The notes: a model not told the origin generated them from the sequence alone. 64,000 nucleotides of DNA from Phycisphaeraceae bacterium (GCA_028284925.1 JANQQT010000020.1:1-64000), one strand, 5' to 3'. Numbered from the stretch's first letter, positions 17,668-26,556 are shown. Numbers and translations are program-made.

Positions 17668-19554
17668 CTACCGCTGTTGGTTCTTTCTTTTATTTCGTTT
17701 GGGGCGTCTTTTGGCGGGTTTGCCGATGAGGTATTCAAGGCGACGGGAGATAAGGGCATCGCGTGTTCTAATGTCGGCCTGGGTGATGTTGAATTTGTAA
17801 CCCGGCTTGCCATCGCGGAGAAGGACTACGGTGTTAAGGGTGAGAAGCGCTTCGAGAGGATGGTTTGCAGTGGCGAGGACGTCCATGAGGACTGGGCGGG
17901 AATCGGCAGCACCAATGAGTGCGAGGAATTCGGCGGCTCGAACGCGAACGAGAGGTTCAGGATCTTTTGCGGCCAGGGTTTTGGCGCGATTGATGAATTG
18001 GGAGGCTTGTTTGGAGAATGAACTGCAGGCGATCAGGGCCCAGTAACGGTGCCAAGGGTTGGAGGAGGTGAGGGCGGATTGGATATGCGGTTTAGCTTTG
18101 GGGAATGGAAGGAGGGAGAGGTTGGCGATGTCGATGAGTTTGGCGATTTCGGACTTGTGGGTATGGCCGAATTGGGTGGGGTTGGAAAAAGCGTGTTTGG
18201 CCAGGTGGCTTTCAGGGTAGAAGCTGAGGTCGGGGAGGGATTTCATTTTTTGGGTCAGTCGATTGCGGAGGTCGGCGAGGGTTTTGACGTGAGCGGGATC
18301 GGCGGCAAGGTTGTTGACTTCGTAGGGGTCTTTGGAGATGTCGTACAGGGCTTCGGCAGGTCGAGGCTGAAAGAAAAGGGCGGCCTGTTTGTTGAGCTTA
18401 CCGGCTTTGAAGAGGGTCCACCATTCCTTGTAAGCTTTCATGCGATAGCGGTAATTGTTCCAGAGACCATCGAAGTTGAAGGGTTGGTATGAGCGGATGT
18501 ATTTGAAGTTGGCTTTACGAATGGTTCGGACAAAGTCGTATTTTTCGTCGAAGCGATCGGCGAATCCGAATGTTTCGTCACGGGTGGAAAGATTCTTTTG
18601 AGTGACACCCTTACCAAGGAAAGGCTTGCCATCCATTTGATTGGGGATTGGGATGCCGGCGAGATTGAGGATGGTGGGGGCGAAGTCGATGAAGGAAATG
18701 AAGGCATTGGAGCGTGTGTTGGGCTTGAGGGGAACGAGGTGTTGGTACTTTTCCGGTATGCGGACGACGAGGGGGATGTGGAGACCGGTTTCGTAGGCGT
18801 AACCTTTGGAGCCAGGGAGAACGCCGCCGTGGTCGCCGAAGTAGAAGATAAATGTTTGTTCGAGGAGGCCCTCTTTCTTGAGCCGACTGACTACGGTGCC
18901 GATTTGGGTGTCCATGCGTTGGACAATTCTTTTGTAAGCGAGATTGGCTTGGCGAAAGAGGGGTGTGTTTGGATGGCAAGGGGCGACGAAGGTTTTCTGA
19001 TCCGTACCACCAGTGTTGGCACGGTGAAGAGCGCTTTCGTGTGATACGCCGAAGGATTGTTTGTGAAAGAAAGGTTGGCCGGGTTTTCGGCCGTGCCAAT
19101 CCTTTTTCGAGTGCCAGGATGGTCCTTTGAATGTAAAGTTGTAGTCGGTTTTGGTCTTGTTGGAGGTATAGTAGCCAGCCTTTCTCATAAGGGCGGCAAT
19201 GGGGGCAAGGCCATCGGGTAGAGGGACGGGTTTGTATTTGCGGTGGAATTGGGTACCGATACGAGAACCGTAGCAACCGGTGGCAAGTACGGAGCGGGCG
19301 GCGGAACAGACGGGAAAGTTAGAGAAGGCGCGCGTGAAGGTGATGCCTTGTGATGCGAGTTTTTCAATATGGGGAGTTGGGGCGCCGTTGGGGTCGAAGT
19401 GCTTGAGGTAATGTTTGGAGTTGTCTTCGGAGATGAGTAAGACGATGTTGGGACGAGTGAGGAGAGATCCGGATTGGGCGAAGATGAAGGAAGGGACCAG
19501 TGAAAGGAAAAGCAGAGAAAGGAGAAATGGATTGAAAAGCAGGCGAATTGGCAT
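17668..19554 (-). CDS. Sulfatase (heparan N-sulfatase-like) with C-terminal helical region
   Basis: A 628-residue exported sulfatase. After the signal peptide (ending SFIFAQ) come PNIVLLISEDNS and the formylglycine motif C83-S-A-A-R, then FYFGDHGGVLPGSKG. The order resembles N-sulfoglucosamine sulfohydrolase-like enzymes. Residues about 470-600 add a helical, HEAT-like extension (HRYWALIACSSFS, PLVRVRAAEFLALIGAADS), which is a common planctomycete add-on. The last 15 residues are strongly basic. GGGA eight bases upstream of the ATG gives a plausible ribosome-binding site. It is the first gene of the sulfatase pair. Substrate is unknown. Confidence 0.92.
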   Translation of the reverse strand: MPIRLLFNPFLLSLLFLSLVPSFIFAQSGSLLTRPNIVLLISEDNSKHYLKHFDPNGAPTPHIEKLASQGITFTRAFSNFPVCSAARSVLATGCYGSRIGTQFHRKYKPVPLPDGLAPIAALMRKAGYYTSNKTKTDYNFTFKGPSWHSKKDWHGRKPGQPFFHKQSFGVSHESALHRANTGGTDQKTFVAPCHPNTPLFRQANLAYKRIVQRMDTQIGTVVSRLKKEGLLEQTFIFYFGDHGGVLPGSKGYAYETGLHIPLVVRIPEKYQHLVPLKPNTRSNAFISFIDFAPTILNLAGIPIPNQMDGKPFLGKGVTQKNLSTRDETFGFADRFDEKYDFVRTIRKANFKYIRSYQPFNFDGLWNNYRYRMKAYKEWWTLFKAGKLNKQAALFFQPRPAEALYDISKDPYEVNNLAADPAHVKTLADLRNRLTQKMKSLPDLSFYPESHLAKHAFSNPTQFGHTHKSEIAKLIDIANLSLLPFPKAKPHIQSALTSSNPWHRYWALIACSSFSKQASQFINRAKTLAAKDPEPLVRVRAAEFLALIGAADSRPVLMDVLATANHPLEALLTLNTVVLLRDGKPGYKFNITQADIRTRDALISRRLEYLIGKPAKRRPKRNKRKNQQR

Positions 19555-19694
19555 TGTATCTATCCCTGGGAGTCATATATCAAGTTCAAACGTGGTATGT
19601 ATGATAATTGAAAGACTCAATCCGGAGGAATGGGAATTGCGGAAACGGAGGTAAGATTTGGCTTCTTCGGGCGGTATGTGGTAGTGTTGGAGGA

Positions 19695-21134
19695 ATGAGT
19701 AGGCGTGTAAGTAGTATTTTGTTGGCTTTGGGATTTGGGGTGTTGTTGGCTGTGCCGTTTGTGATGAGACCGGCGGGCGCGGGAGATGAGGAGGGGGCGT
19801 TGAAGCTGGTGATCATCACGCCACACAATGAACAGATTCGAAATGAGATTGGGTGGGCATTCAATCGTTGGCACAACCAACATTTCGGGAAGAACGTGGT
19901 GATTGACTGGCGTGTGATGGGGACATCGACGATGGTGCGTCAGTTGCAGAGTGATTTTAAGAAGTTGGCGAGAACCGAAGATGAAGATATAGGAACAGGA
20001 TATGACGTCGCGTTTGGTGGCGGGGATTATACCTTTGACAAACAATTGAAGCCAGGCATCCGGGTGAAGGGGAATTCGGGGGAAAGGCGGATAACGTTCA
20101 CCGTTCCGATGACGCTGGATGAGAAGTTTGCGACGATAGAGGAGGTGTATGGGGGACGGGAGAAGATTGGGTCAACGAGACTGTACGATACGGGAGGACA
20201 CTGGTATGGGGTGGTGTTGAGTTCCTTTGGGATAGCGTTTAACCGAGATGTTTTAAAGTATGCGGGAGTAGATGAACCGAAGACATGGTCTGACTTGAGC
20301 AATTTTGATTTGTATGGGAAGGTTGCCTTAGCGGACCCCGCACACTCAGGTTCGATTACCGTGACTTATCAGACGATCCTGAATCGTTATGGGTTTGAAA
20401 AGGGATGGAAGACGCTGCGGCGCGCGGCGGCGAACGCGAGATATTTTGCGGCATTATCGTCCAAAGTTCCTCTTGATGTGGCGGCGGGAGAGGCGGCAGT
20501 GGGAATGTGTATTGATTTTTATGGACGTCAGCAGGCACAGATGGTTGGGGATGATCGGATGGGCTATGTGGCGCCGAAAGGCGAGACAATTGTGACACCG
20601 GACCCGGTGGCAGTTTTGCGAGGGGCCAAACATCGGGAGACGGCGGAGCGATTTGTGACATTTTTGTTGACGCGAGAAGGGCAGGCCGTGTGGTGTTTCA
20701 AGAAGGGGGAAGAAGTAGATGGGTTGAGAGGGCCGGCGAGATTTCCATTGAGGCGACCGCCGGTACGCGTTGATTTGTATAAGGAATATCTGGATCGCAT
20801 GATGGATCGGGTGAATCCGTATAAAATTGCCAAGGCGTTTAAGGGCAAGCCGAGGGGATATTTTCGTACGATCTCACCCGTGCTCTCGGCGATGGCGATT
20901 GATGTCCAGGCGGTGTTGCGGAAGGCTTGGGTGGCGATACATGAAGAGAAGGATAAGGCACGACGTCACAAGATGTTGACGTTGTTTGATGCGTTGCCGT
21001 TTACAGAAGAAGAATTGCTGGGAAGACCGAATGTGTGGAAGCAAAGTCCTCGGCAGAAAGGAATAGACCGTCGAGCATGGACGACGTTTTTTGAGGAGAA
21101 GTATCGAGAGATCATTCGTATGGGCGCAAAGTAA
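19695..21134 (+). CDS. Orphan ABC-type extracellular solute-binding protein
   Basis: A 479-residue protein resembling the iron/thiamine-type periplasmic binding proteins. ATG 19695 is chosen because an AGGA site precedes it and a signal peptide follows (SSILLALGFGVLLAVPF). ALKLVIITPHNEQIRNEIGWAF is the first strand-helix unit, quoted here in outline: VIITPHN, then IGWAFNRWHNQHFG. DVAFGGGDYTFD, SSFGIAFNRD, GKVALADPAHSG and the helix beginning RFVTFLLTREGQAVW fit the type II binding-protein fold. The C-terminal 120 residues extend beyond the usual length of about 340 and are helical. No permease or ATPase gene is in the window, so its transporter partner is elsewhere or it has another role. Confidence 0.82.
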   Translation: MSRRVSSILLALGFGVLLAVPFVMRPAGAGDEEGALKLVIITPHNEQIRNEIGWAFNRWHNQHFGKNVVIDWRVMGTSTMVRQLQSDFKKLARTEDEDIGTGYDVAFGGGDYTFDKQLKPGIRVKGNSGERRITFTVPMTLDEKFATIEEVYGGREKIGSTRLYDTGGHWYGVVLSSFGIAFNRDVLKYAGVDEPKTWSDLSNFDLYGKVALADPAHSGSITVTYQTILNRYGFEKGWKTLRRAAANARYFAALSSKVPLDVAAGEAAVGMCIDFYGRQQAQMVGDDRMGYVAPKGETIVTPDPVAVLRGAKHRETAERFVTFLLTREGQAVWCFKKGEEVDGLRGPARFPLRRPPVRVDLYKEYLDRMMDRVNPYKIAKAFKGKPRGYFRTISPVLSAMAIDVQAVLRKAWVAIHEEKDKARRHKMLTLFDALPFTEEELLGRPNVWKQSPRQKGIDRRAWTTFFEEKYREIIRMGAK

Positions 21135-21135
21135 C

Positions 21136-21178
21136 ACCACAAGAGAAGCATGAATCAAGCTCAATGCTGAATTGTGGC
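21136..21178. terminator. Possible shared hairpin between converging genes
   Basis: CCACAA (21137-21142) pairs with TTGTGG (21172-21177), and inside it AGCAT (21147-21151) pairs with ATGCT (21164-21168), giving a two-part stem. It lies exactly between the stop codons of converging genes. There is no T tract on either side, so termination function is only suggested by position. Confidence 0.35.
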
Positions 21179-21181
21179 AAT

Positions 21182-22996
21182 CTACCTGCCATCCAGTGCG
21201 CGAATGACGGCTTCCAACCGATCACCGGTGAGACCTCTTGCCCGCGCGACGTCGATGAGGCGTCGTCTTTGCTCGGGGGAAGCTGCCTTCCAGAGTGGAG
21301 CAAGACGTTCGACGGCAGCTCGTTCTTCGGCACTAAGTCTGGCAGAAGCAGGGGGAGTCTTTTTCTTGGAGACTTTCTTAGGAGTAATCTTTCCACCGCG
21401 AGATTTAATTCTGAGCGAGTGATAAATAAAGTCGGAGCGATTGGCAAGGAGACCGAGGATGGCATTGCCTGACATATCGCCAAGTTGGGGTTCGAGTGCG
21501 AGGTCGGCCTGGGGGCCTGACCAGGCAAAAGCCTTGGATCCATTGAGCGTGGCCTGTACGGCGACGTTGTCCTTCTTAACGATGACGGTGATCAGGACCG
21601 TATGAGATTTGTTGAGTGGAAGTGCTTTGGACGCCGTCCTGGAAGGATTCTTGGCAGTGGTAACCTGCTGACCTTTGATGGTCTGGAGACCGTCGAAGAA
21701 GTTTTTCTTGGTGTAGTCGGCGCGACCAAGTTGGAGAGTCGTAACGGATTTGCCCACAGGGAGAATGACAACAAGTGTGGCGCCGGACGTCAGAGTGAAC
21801 TTAACCTCAAATTCGTAAGAACCCTGGATTTCGACGGGGAGACGAATAGCAGAAAGGAAACCTGCGCTGACAGAGAGCTTTTTGCTGCGGACAGCCCATT
21901 GGCCGCGGATGGTGTCGCGGTTAATGTCGATTCGAGACAAGAGATCAATCCACTTACCGCCTTTTGAGGCCGTGCCTGACTTGACGTCAAGTCGGGCGAG
22001 TTGTTTTTCGATGCGTGACCGAGCGAGTGTAGCTTTAGTCTTGGCAAGGGAGTCTGTTGAATTCTGCGTAAGGAAGTGGGCGTAATACTTGTCGGCACGT
22101 CTGAGCATCAGGGATTTGGCCTGATTGGCCTGGGTGGATGCGGCGAGCTGCATGTACCAATCGGCAAGTTGAATGGTTTTTGCTTCGTCGAGTTCGGTAA
22201 GTTCCGCACGAGCAAGGGCTATATTGGCGCGGGTCTTGATGTCGTTGGCAATCAGGGTGAAAGGAAGGGCGCCCTTCGGATCGTCAAGCTCCACGAGATA
22301 GAGGCGAATGAGTTCACGGGCGGCGTTGGTGTCTTTGGGGTTGCGTTTGAGCTTAGCTTTTTCTAATTCAATGGACCGTTCGATTCTGCGTGCAGCGACA
22401 GCGGCATCAAGATCGATTTTTACATCTTCTTTCCTGTCGGACTTTATGGCAATGGCCTGGCGATAAGCTTTCTGGTATGCGACGACCGCAGGCGTATATT
22501 GCTTTTGTCTGACGTGGTATTCGGCAAGGGCGAGATAGGCGGTAATCAGTTTGTCGCCAAGCACCGGCCTCTGATCTCGAGGCGCACGAATGTATGATTT
22601 TCGCATAAGCTCGGCGGCCGCCGTAAGACTAGGGAGAGCAAGTTTGGAATCGGTTGCCGCAATGAGTTGGTGAGCCTCAGCAGCGATTTCGTAACCATCG
22701 GGTTTCTTTGAGGCGAGTTTGACCGCATTTCGGGCAAGGATTACGACAAGTTGAGGATTCTGGGGAGACTGGACGGCCGCGGCGCGGAGCTCTTTGGCGA
22801 GTTCAAGATCGTCCTTGAGTTCGGCAGTCCTTGCGACAGACTTCAGACGCTCGCCGTATAGCTGGTCGAAGACTTTCTGTGCCTGCGCGGACGATGGGGA
22901 AACTGCCTCAGGAGCCTGAGCGAGAATCGGGCAGGACAAGCCTAAGAAACCAAATGCGAATACAAGGCATACGATCATGTTGTTTCGGTGTTTCAT
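21182..22996 (-). CDS. Secreted repeat protein with C-terminal jelly-roll domain, paralog of 4106-5719
   Basis: A 604-residue protein with a signal peptide ending SCPILAQ. Residues about 35-340 are helical, Ala/Lys/Leu-rich and TPR-like (LALAEYHVRQKQYTPAVVAYQKAY). Residues about 360-555 look like a beta-sandwich similar to DUF1080/LamG domains. The last 60 residues (after KKTPPASARLSAEE) form a helical tail, RLAPLWKAASPEQRRRLIDVARARG. The head, the RxxKYY/RIEKQLARL block and the sandwich match the plus-strand gene at 4106-5719, so the two are paralogs 17 kb apart. The tail is missing from that copy. A TATAAT box lies upstream at 23053-23058 on the minus strand. Function is unknown. Confidence 0.8.
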   Translation of the reverse strand: MKHRNNMIVCLVFAFGFLGLSCPILAQAPEAVSPSSAQAQKVFDQLYGERLKSVARTAELKDDLELAKELRAAAVQSPQNPQLVVILARNAVKLASKKPDGYEIAAEAHQLIAATDSKLALPSLTAAAELMRKSYIRAPRDQRPVLGDKLITAYLALAEYHVRQKQYTPAVVAYQKAYRQAIAIKSDRKEDVKIDLDAAVAARRIERSIELEKAKLKRNPKDTNAARELIRLYLVELDDPKGALPFTLIANDIKTRANIALARAELTELDEAKTIQLADWYMQLAASTQANQAKSLMLRRADKYYAHFLTQNSTDSLAKTKATLARSRIEKQLARLDVKSGTASKGGKWIDLLSRIDINRDTIRGQWAVRSKKLSVSAGFLSAIRLPVEIQGSYEFEVKFTLTSGATLVVILPVGKSVTTLQLGRADYTKKNFFDGLQTIKGQQVTTAKNPSRTASKALPLNKSHTVLITVIVKKDNVAVQATLNGSKAFAWSGPQADLALEPQLGDMSGNAILGLLANRSDFIYHSLRIKSRGGKITPKKVSKKKTPPASARLSAEERAAVERLAPLWKAASPEQRRRLIDVARARGLTGDRLEAVIRALDGR

Positions 22997-23758
22997 GGTG
23001 ATAATCTGACCAGCTAGAGAGGGAGCAGGATACGAAAGGTAACCGCTAGGATATTATACTAACTTATCGTGTTTCAGGTTGCGTCGGTCATTTCAGGCAA
23101 GCAATGTTGTTAAAACCCGTAATCCCGATGAATGGCACGATTGTCCCGTGAGGTTGCCAAGGAATGACTTTGCCAGAGAGGGTATTATCGGAGCCAAAGA
23201 TCCATCTTTCATCCAAGTCCGAGTAGCGTTATTGAAGACAATCTCGCCGCCCGTTTCGAGAATTGACGACAAATATGGTTCCTGATATTCGAGTATCCAA
23301 CGCGGGATCCTTTCCACTATTTGACGCCGATGTTATTGCGCCTGCTTCAGACAACTTCTTTGGAAGACAACAGTAGCTGGATTCGGGAAAAAACCACCTG
23401 ACATAGCCGCCACATTGGGTCAAAACGCCATCATTCATATGCCTTTCCAAGACGAGTAGCGATGTGCTGAGATTATCCGATATGTCGATCCGGTGACGCA
23501 CTGAGATCATCACAGGAATTACCGTCGACGGTTAACCCGGGCTGACCATCGAATGTATATCGCAACGTAAGCAAACTCCACGTTGCCGGTGACGCAACCA
23601 CAAATAGAAATCTTATGTAACTTCAGAATTGAGATGTTCTCGCGTAAGATACGCGTGTTGCCTGACGTTGTGATTTATTGGCGACAAATCCGGAATTCGA
23701 CTTTACTAGATATTTTTACCTATAGTAAGACAGAGATTTATCTGTTGAGGATCCGATT
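22997..23758. other. Gene-free region at the GC-skew switch
   Basis: About 760 bases without a supported gene; short frames here have no family look and no ribosome-binding site. It is one of the largest non-coding gaps in the window. Plus-strand G excess ends around here: minus-strand genes to the left are G-rich on the plus strand, while those to the right are not. Two stretches resemble one arm of bacterial dif sites: TTATACTAACT at 23054-23064 and TTATGTAACTT at 23613-23623. The last part contains the promoter of the receiver-domain gene. Confidence 0.5.
23053..23058 (-). promoter_or_regulatory. Possible -10 box upstream of the 21182-22996 gene
   Basis: The minus strand reads TATAAT here, 57 bases before the ATG at 22996. 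No convincing -35 hexamer sits 17 bases upstream (CAACCT is the best). The same bases overlap a dif-like XerD arm, so this assignment competes with that one. Confidence 0.3.
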
Positions 23759-24160
23759 ATGGTGACGATGCCATTGGAAAAACCAAGTAAGTCGGGACTT
23801 ACTGTCTTACTCGTGGAAGACAATTATCTGGTTGCAAGCGCAATGATGCAGCATCTTAATGAAATGGGATGTGAAGTGGTCGGGCCCGTGCCAAGTGTGG
23901 ATGAGGGAGTTCGCATGATTGAAGAGTCTGAAAGGTTGGATGGCGGCATTCTGGACATCAACATCATCGGCGGATCGAGTGAACCTGTGGCCAAGGCACT
24001 GCAAGGTCGCGGGCTGCCTTTCTTTTTTATAACAGGATACGCTAGTCCAAATCTGCTAGGATCGGATTATGATGAAGCATTAAAATTGAGAAAGCCTCTA
24101 GATCACCAACAGTTGCGGGAAGCTGTGGGGACGTGCTTCGGTAGTCTTGACGAAATGTAA
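23759..24160 (+). CDS. Stand-alone response-regulator receiver protein
   Basis: A 133-residue single receiver domain with no output domain. The acidic pair is E20-D21, the phosphoacceptor is D66 (GGILDINI), and the switch residues are T92 (FFITGYA) and K112 (LRKPLD). GAGG eight bases before the ATG supports this start. Such CheY-like proteins are phosphorylated by a histidine kinase and act by binding partners. The wording of the core (VLLVEDNYLVASAM, FITGYA) is like the receivers attached to or partnered with HWE/HisKA2 kinases. No kinase gene is in the window. Confidence 0.92.
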   Translation: MVTMPLEKPSKSGLTVLLVEDNYLVASAMMQHLNEMGCEVVGPVPSVDEGVRMIEESERLDGGILDINIIGGSSEPVAKALQGRGLPFFFITGYASPNLLGSDYDEALKLRKPLDHQQLREAVGTCFGSLDEM

Positions 24161-24226
24161 GAAATCATCTATCACTCTACTCGAAAAAGTGCTATGTTGG
24201 CTAGGAAAAAAATCAGGTAAGTATTT

Positions 24227-25120
24227 ATGGGATATGCAATAGGTGTGGATTTGGGGGGAACGCGAATCAAAGCGGTGGCAGTAAGTGAAACGGGAGAGAT
24301 TCTTGAGCGTGTGATGCGGAGGACTGGTGATGAAACGGGAGAGGCATGGTGGGGATACGTTAAGGAAATCGTCGAGGAACTAGAGTCGGGCCAGGGGGCG
24401 AAAGCTTCATGGATCGGTGTAGGCGCACCCGGTATTGCTCGGCCGGACGGGCGTTGTATTGGCTGGATGCAAGGAAGGCTTGATGTACTGGAAGGCCTTG
24501 AATGGACAGAAGTATTGGGCCGAACGAGGCAGATTCCGGTCATCAATGATGGTCAGGCAGCGTTGATGGGCGAGGTGTGGGTTGGGGCGGCGAAAGGATG
24601 CGAGAATGTCGTGATGTTAACGCTAGGAACAGGTGTGGGAGGGGCGGTAATCTGCGATGGACGCCTGTTGAAAGGAGCAATTGGTCGGGCGGGTCATTTA
24701 GGACATCTCAGCGTGGATATGAATGGTGCGGTAGATTTTGTGAAGACACCGGGCAGTGTGGAGTGGTTTATCGGGAATCATTCGATAGGCGAGCGAAGCA
24801 AAGGGAAGTTCGTATCCACTTATGAGCTGCTTGAGGCGTATCGGGCTGGAGATAAGGAAGCGAAACGGATCTGGCTACAATCGATCAAAGCACTTGGGGC
24901 AGGCGTGGTATCGATTGCCAATGCGCTTGATCCGGAGATTGTGTTATTGGGAGGAGGGATTGCGGAGGCGAATGATGACTTGTTTGGACCGCTAAAGGAC
25001 GTAATGGATGAAATGGAATGGCGACCGCACGGACATCAGGTGAAGATTTTGAAAGCCGAGGGTGGCGAGTTTACGGGGGCAATGGGGGCAGGGTATAACG
25101 CGATGCGATTTGACGGATGA
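24227..25120 (+). CDS. ROK-family sugar kinase lacking zinc-binding cysteines
   Basis: A 297-residue ROK protein, the family of bacterial glucokinases and related sugar kinases/repressors. GVDLGGTRIKA at residue 6 is the ATP phosphate-binding motif. VINDGQAALMGE contains the catalytic Asp, and LTLGTGVGGAVICDG follows. The usual zinc motif with four cysteines or histidine (GHxxVDxxGxxCxCGxxGCxE) appears as GHLSVDMNGAVDF then TPGSVE, so all Cys are missing. There is no DNA-binding domain, which points to a kinase rather than a repressor. AGGTAAG precedes the ATG. It is 66 bases after the receiver gene and converges with the next operon. Sugar specificity is not known. Confidence 0.9.
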   Translation: MGYAIGVDLGGTRIKAVAVSETGEILERVMRRTGDETGEAWWGYVKEIVEELESGQGAKASWIGVGAPGIARPDGRCIGWMQGRLDVLEGLEWTEVLGRTRQIPVINDGQAALMGEVWVGAAKGCENVVMLTLGTGVGGAVICDGRLLKGAIGRAGHLGHLSVDMNGAVDFVKTPGSVEWFIGNHSIGERSKGKFVSTYELLEAYRAGDKEAKRIWLQSIKALGAGVVSIANALDPEIVLLGGGIAEANDDLFGPLKDVMDEMEWRPHGHQVKILKAEGGEFTGAMGAGYNAMRFDG

Positions 25121-25160
25121 ATTGATACAACTACGTGAACTGATGGCGGACGGTACCTCA

Positions 25161-26498
25161 TCATTTATCGCGAGACGCTTTCGAATCACGGTCATTACCC
25201 GGGCGGCGATCGCGCGGTCCGAGATGGTCACGTCCGCGGTCTCCCCTAACTCGGTGTGCACGACGTTCGGTGTAGAACTTGAGCTGTCTTTCGAGCTCCG
25301 CCTTCTTGTCTACCTGCTTGATTCGGGAAGCGGCATCTTTAAGTTTTTTTTCCGACTTGCTGATTTCGTGTTCGCGTGATTTGATCATGGCGTCAAAGTG
25401 ACTTCCAAGGATGGTTTTCAGTTCCTTCTTAAGCCTGACGTTTTCTTTTACACCATCTCGGATTTTTCTAGCGAGCGAATAGGCTTTGACTTCCAGCTGT
25501 TTCACCTTACGATAAAGCTCGAATCCAACAGGGTCATTTTTCTTGTGACGTCTTGCCCATTCGACGCGACGAATGTAACGAGGAATGATGCGTCGAAATT
25601 CGTCCGGCTTCTCTTTCTGAAGCTTTGACAGATGGTCAGCAAGTTTCTGGTCTTCTCGGGCTATAAATTGGATGGCCTCTTTGATCTGTTTTGCCGTTGG
25701 AGCAGAGCGACGACGAGACGAGCGAGAAGATTTGTACGAAGATCGCCTGGATGACTTGTCATTGTTTGCTCTCGGTTTTCGCTGATTGTCATCGACAGAA
25801 ACGATTTCGTTAGGTGGATTCCGTTTCTGCGGATTATCGCCAACTTCACGATCTTTCCGCTTTTCATTTGAATCGTCAAAAATGCGACGCCCAGCGAGCA
25901 GGTTATTGAATCGCTTCTCCACCACCTTGGCTCGGTTCTTACGTTGATCCGCAATCGACTGGCGAAACTTCTTGATCCGCATTTGCCAACGATCCAGATC
26001 GTGCTTGTGTTTTTTAAGACGGGTGTCATAAGCCTTCTCAAGCACGGTCTTCAGTTCCGCGATTCGTTCTTCTTTGTCATTCGGATTGGACCTGATTCGT
26101 CGACCAAGATCATATGCTTTTCGTGTTAACTGTGTCAGTTGGAATTTGAGTTCGGCCCCTTCAGGATCGCGTTTTACTTGCTCGATGCGATATCGGAGAA
26201 AGTTGATGTAACGGGCAATGTCACGTTTGAATTTGTCAGGGTTTTCTTCACGAAGCATCTCGAGTTGGTCGGCACGATCGGGCTTGTAGTTTCGAATGAG
26301 CTTGAGCGCAATTTTGATGTCCTGCTCAGAGATGGAGCTTGAGTATGAACGGCGATCCTTTCCGAAACGATCCGGACGCGCCTCGCCAGACACGCGCGGC
26401 CCTCCAGCCTCCCCTTCGCGACCCTGCGCCAAACCTGTAGGTGAGAGCAGAGCGAAAACAGTGACGGTCAGCACAAAATGTATGGGTTTGAGAGACAT
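25161..26498 (-). CDS. Secreted, internally duplicated charged helical protein
   Basis: A 445-residue protein from ATG 26498 (a longer frame extends upstream, but the signal peptide starts here). Residues 1-24 form the signal, ending GLAQ. Two similar units of about 150 residues follow, at about 57-205 and 270-415. Each has [ES]xxDxxLA[DK]xLxxLxxE[KN]PDxF+R at its head, then RYI-x-[FR]-[LV], DP-x-G-x-EL and a Lys/Arg-rich helix. The linker between them is rich in Ser, Arg and Lys. It resembles no enzyme. It is the third gene of a sigma/anti-sigma operon, so a cell-envelope role under that sigma factor is likely, as with CpxP/ZraP-type proteins; that analogy is inference. Confidence 0.8.
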   Translation of the reverse strand: MSLKPIHFVLTVTVFALLSPTGLAQGREGEAGGPRVSGEARPDRFGKDRRSYSSSISEQDIKIALKLIRNYKPDRADQLEMLREENPDKFKRDIARYINFLRYRIEQVKRDPEGAELKFQLTQLTRKAYDLGRRIRSNPNDKEERIAELKTVLEKAYDTRLKKHKHDLDRWQMRIKKFRQSIADQRKNRAKVVEKRFNNLLAGRRIFDDSNEKRKDREVGDNPQKRNPPNEIVSVDDNQRKPRANNDKSSRRSSYKSSRSSRRRSAPTAKQIKEAIQFIAREDQKLADHLSKLQKEKPDEFRRIIPRYIRRVEWARRHKKNDPVGFELYRKVKQLEVKAYSLARKIRDGVKENVRLKKELKTILGSHFDAMIKSREHEISKSEKKLKDAASRIKQVDKKAELERQLKFYTERRAHRVRGDRGRDHLGPRDRRPGNDRDSKASRDK

Positions 26499-26556
26499 TG
26501 CATGATCGGTGCTTATACGGATTCTCCGGTTCCTGCTTTGGGATATGCGAATAATC

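Noticed and set aside
23229-23513. Minus-strand 94-residue frame in the gene-free gap
   Set aside because: No ribosome-binding site, no recognisable domain and poor amino-acid pattern; treated as chance.
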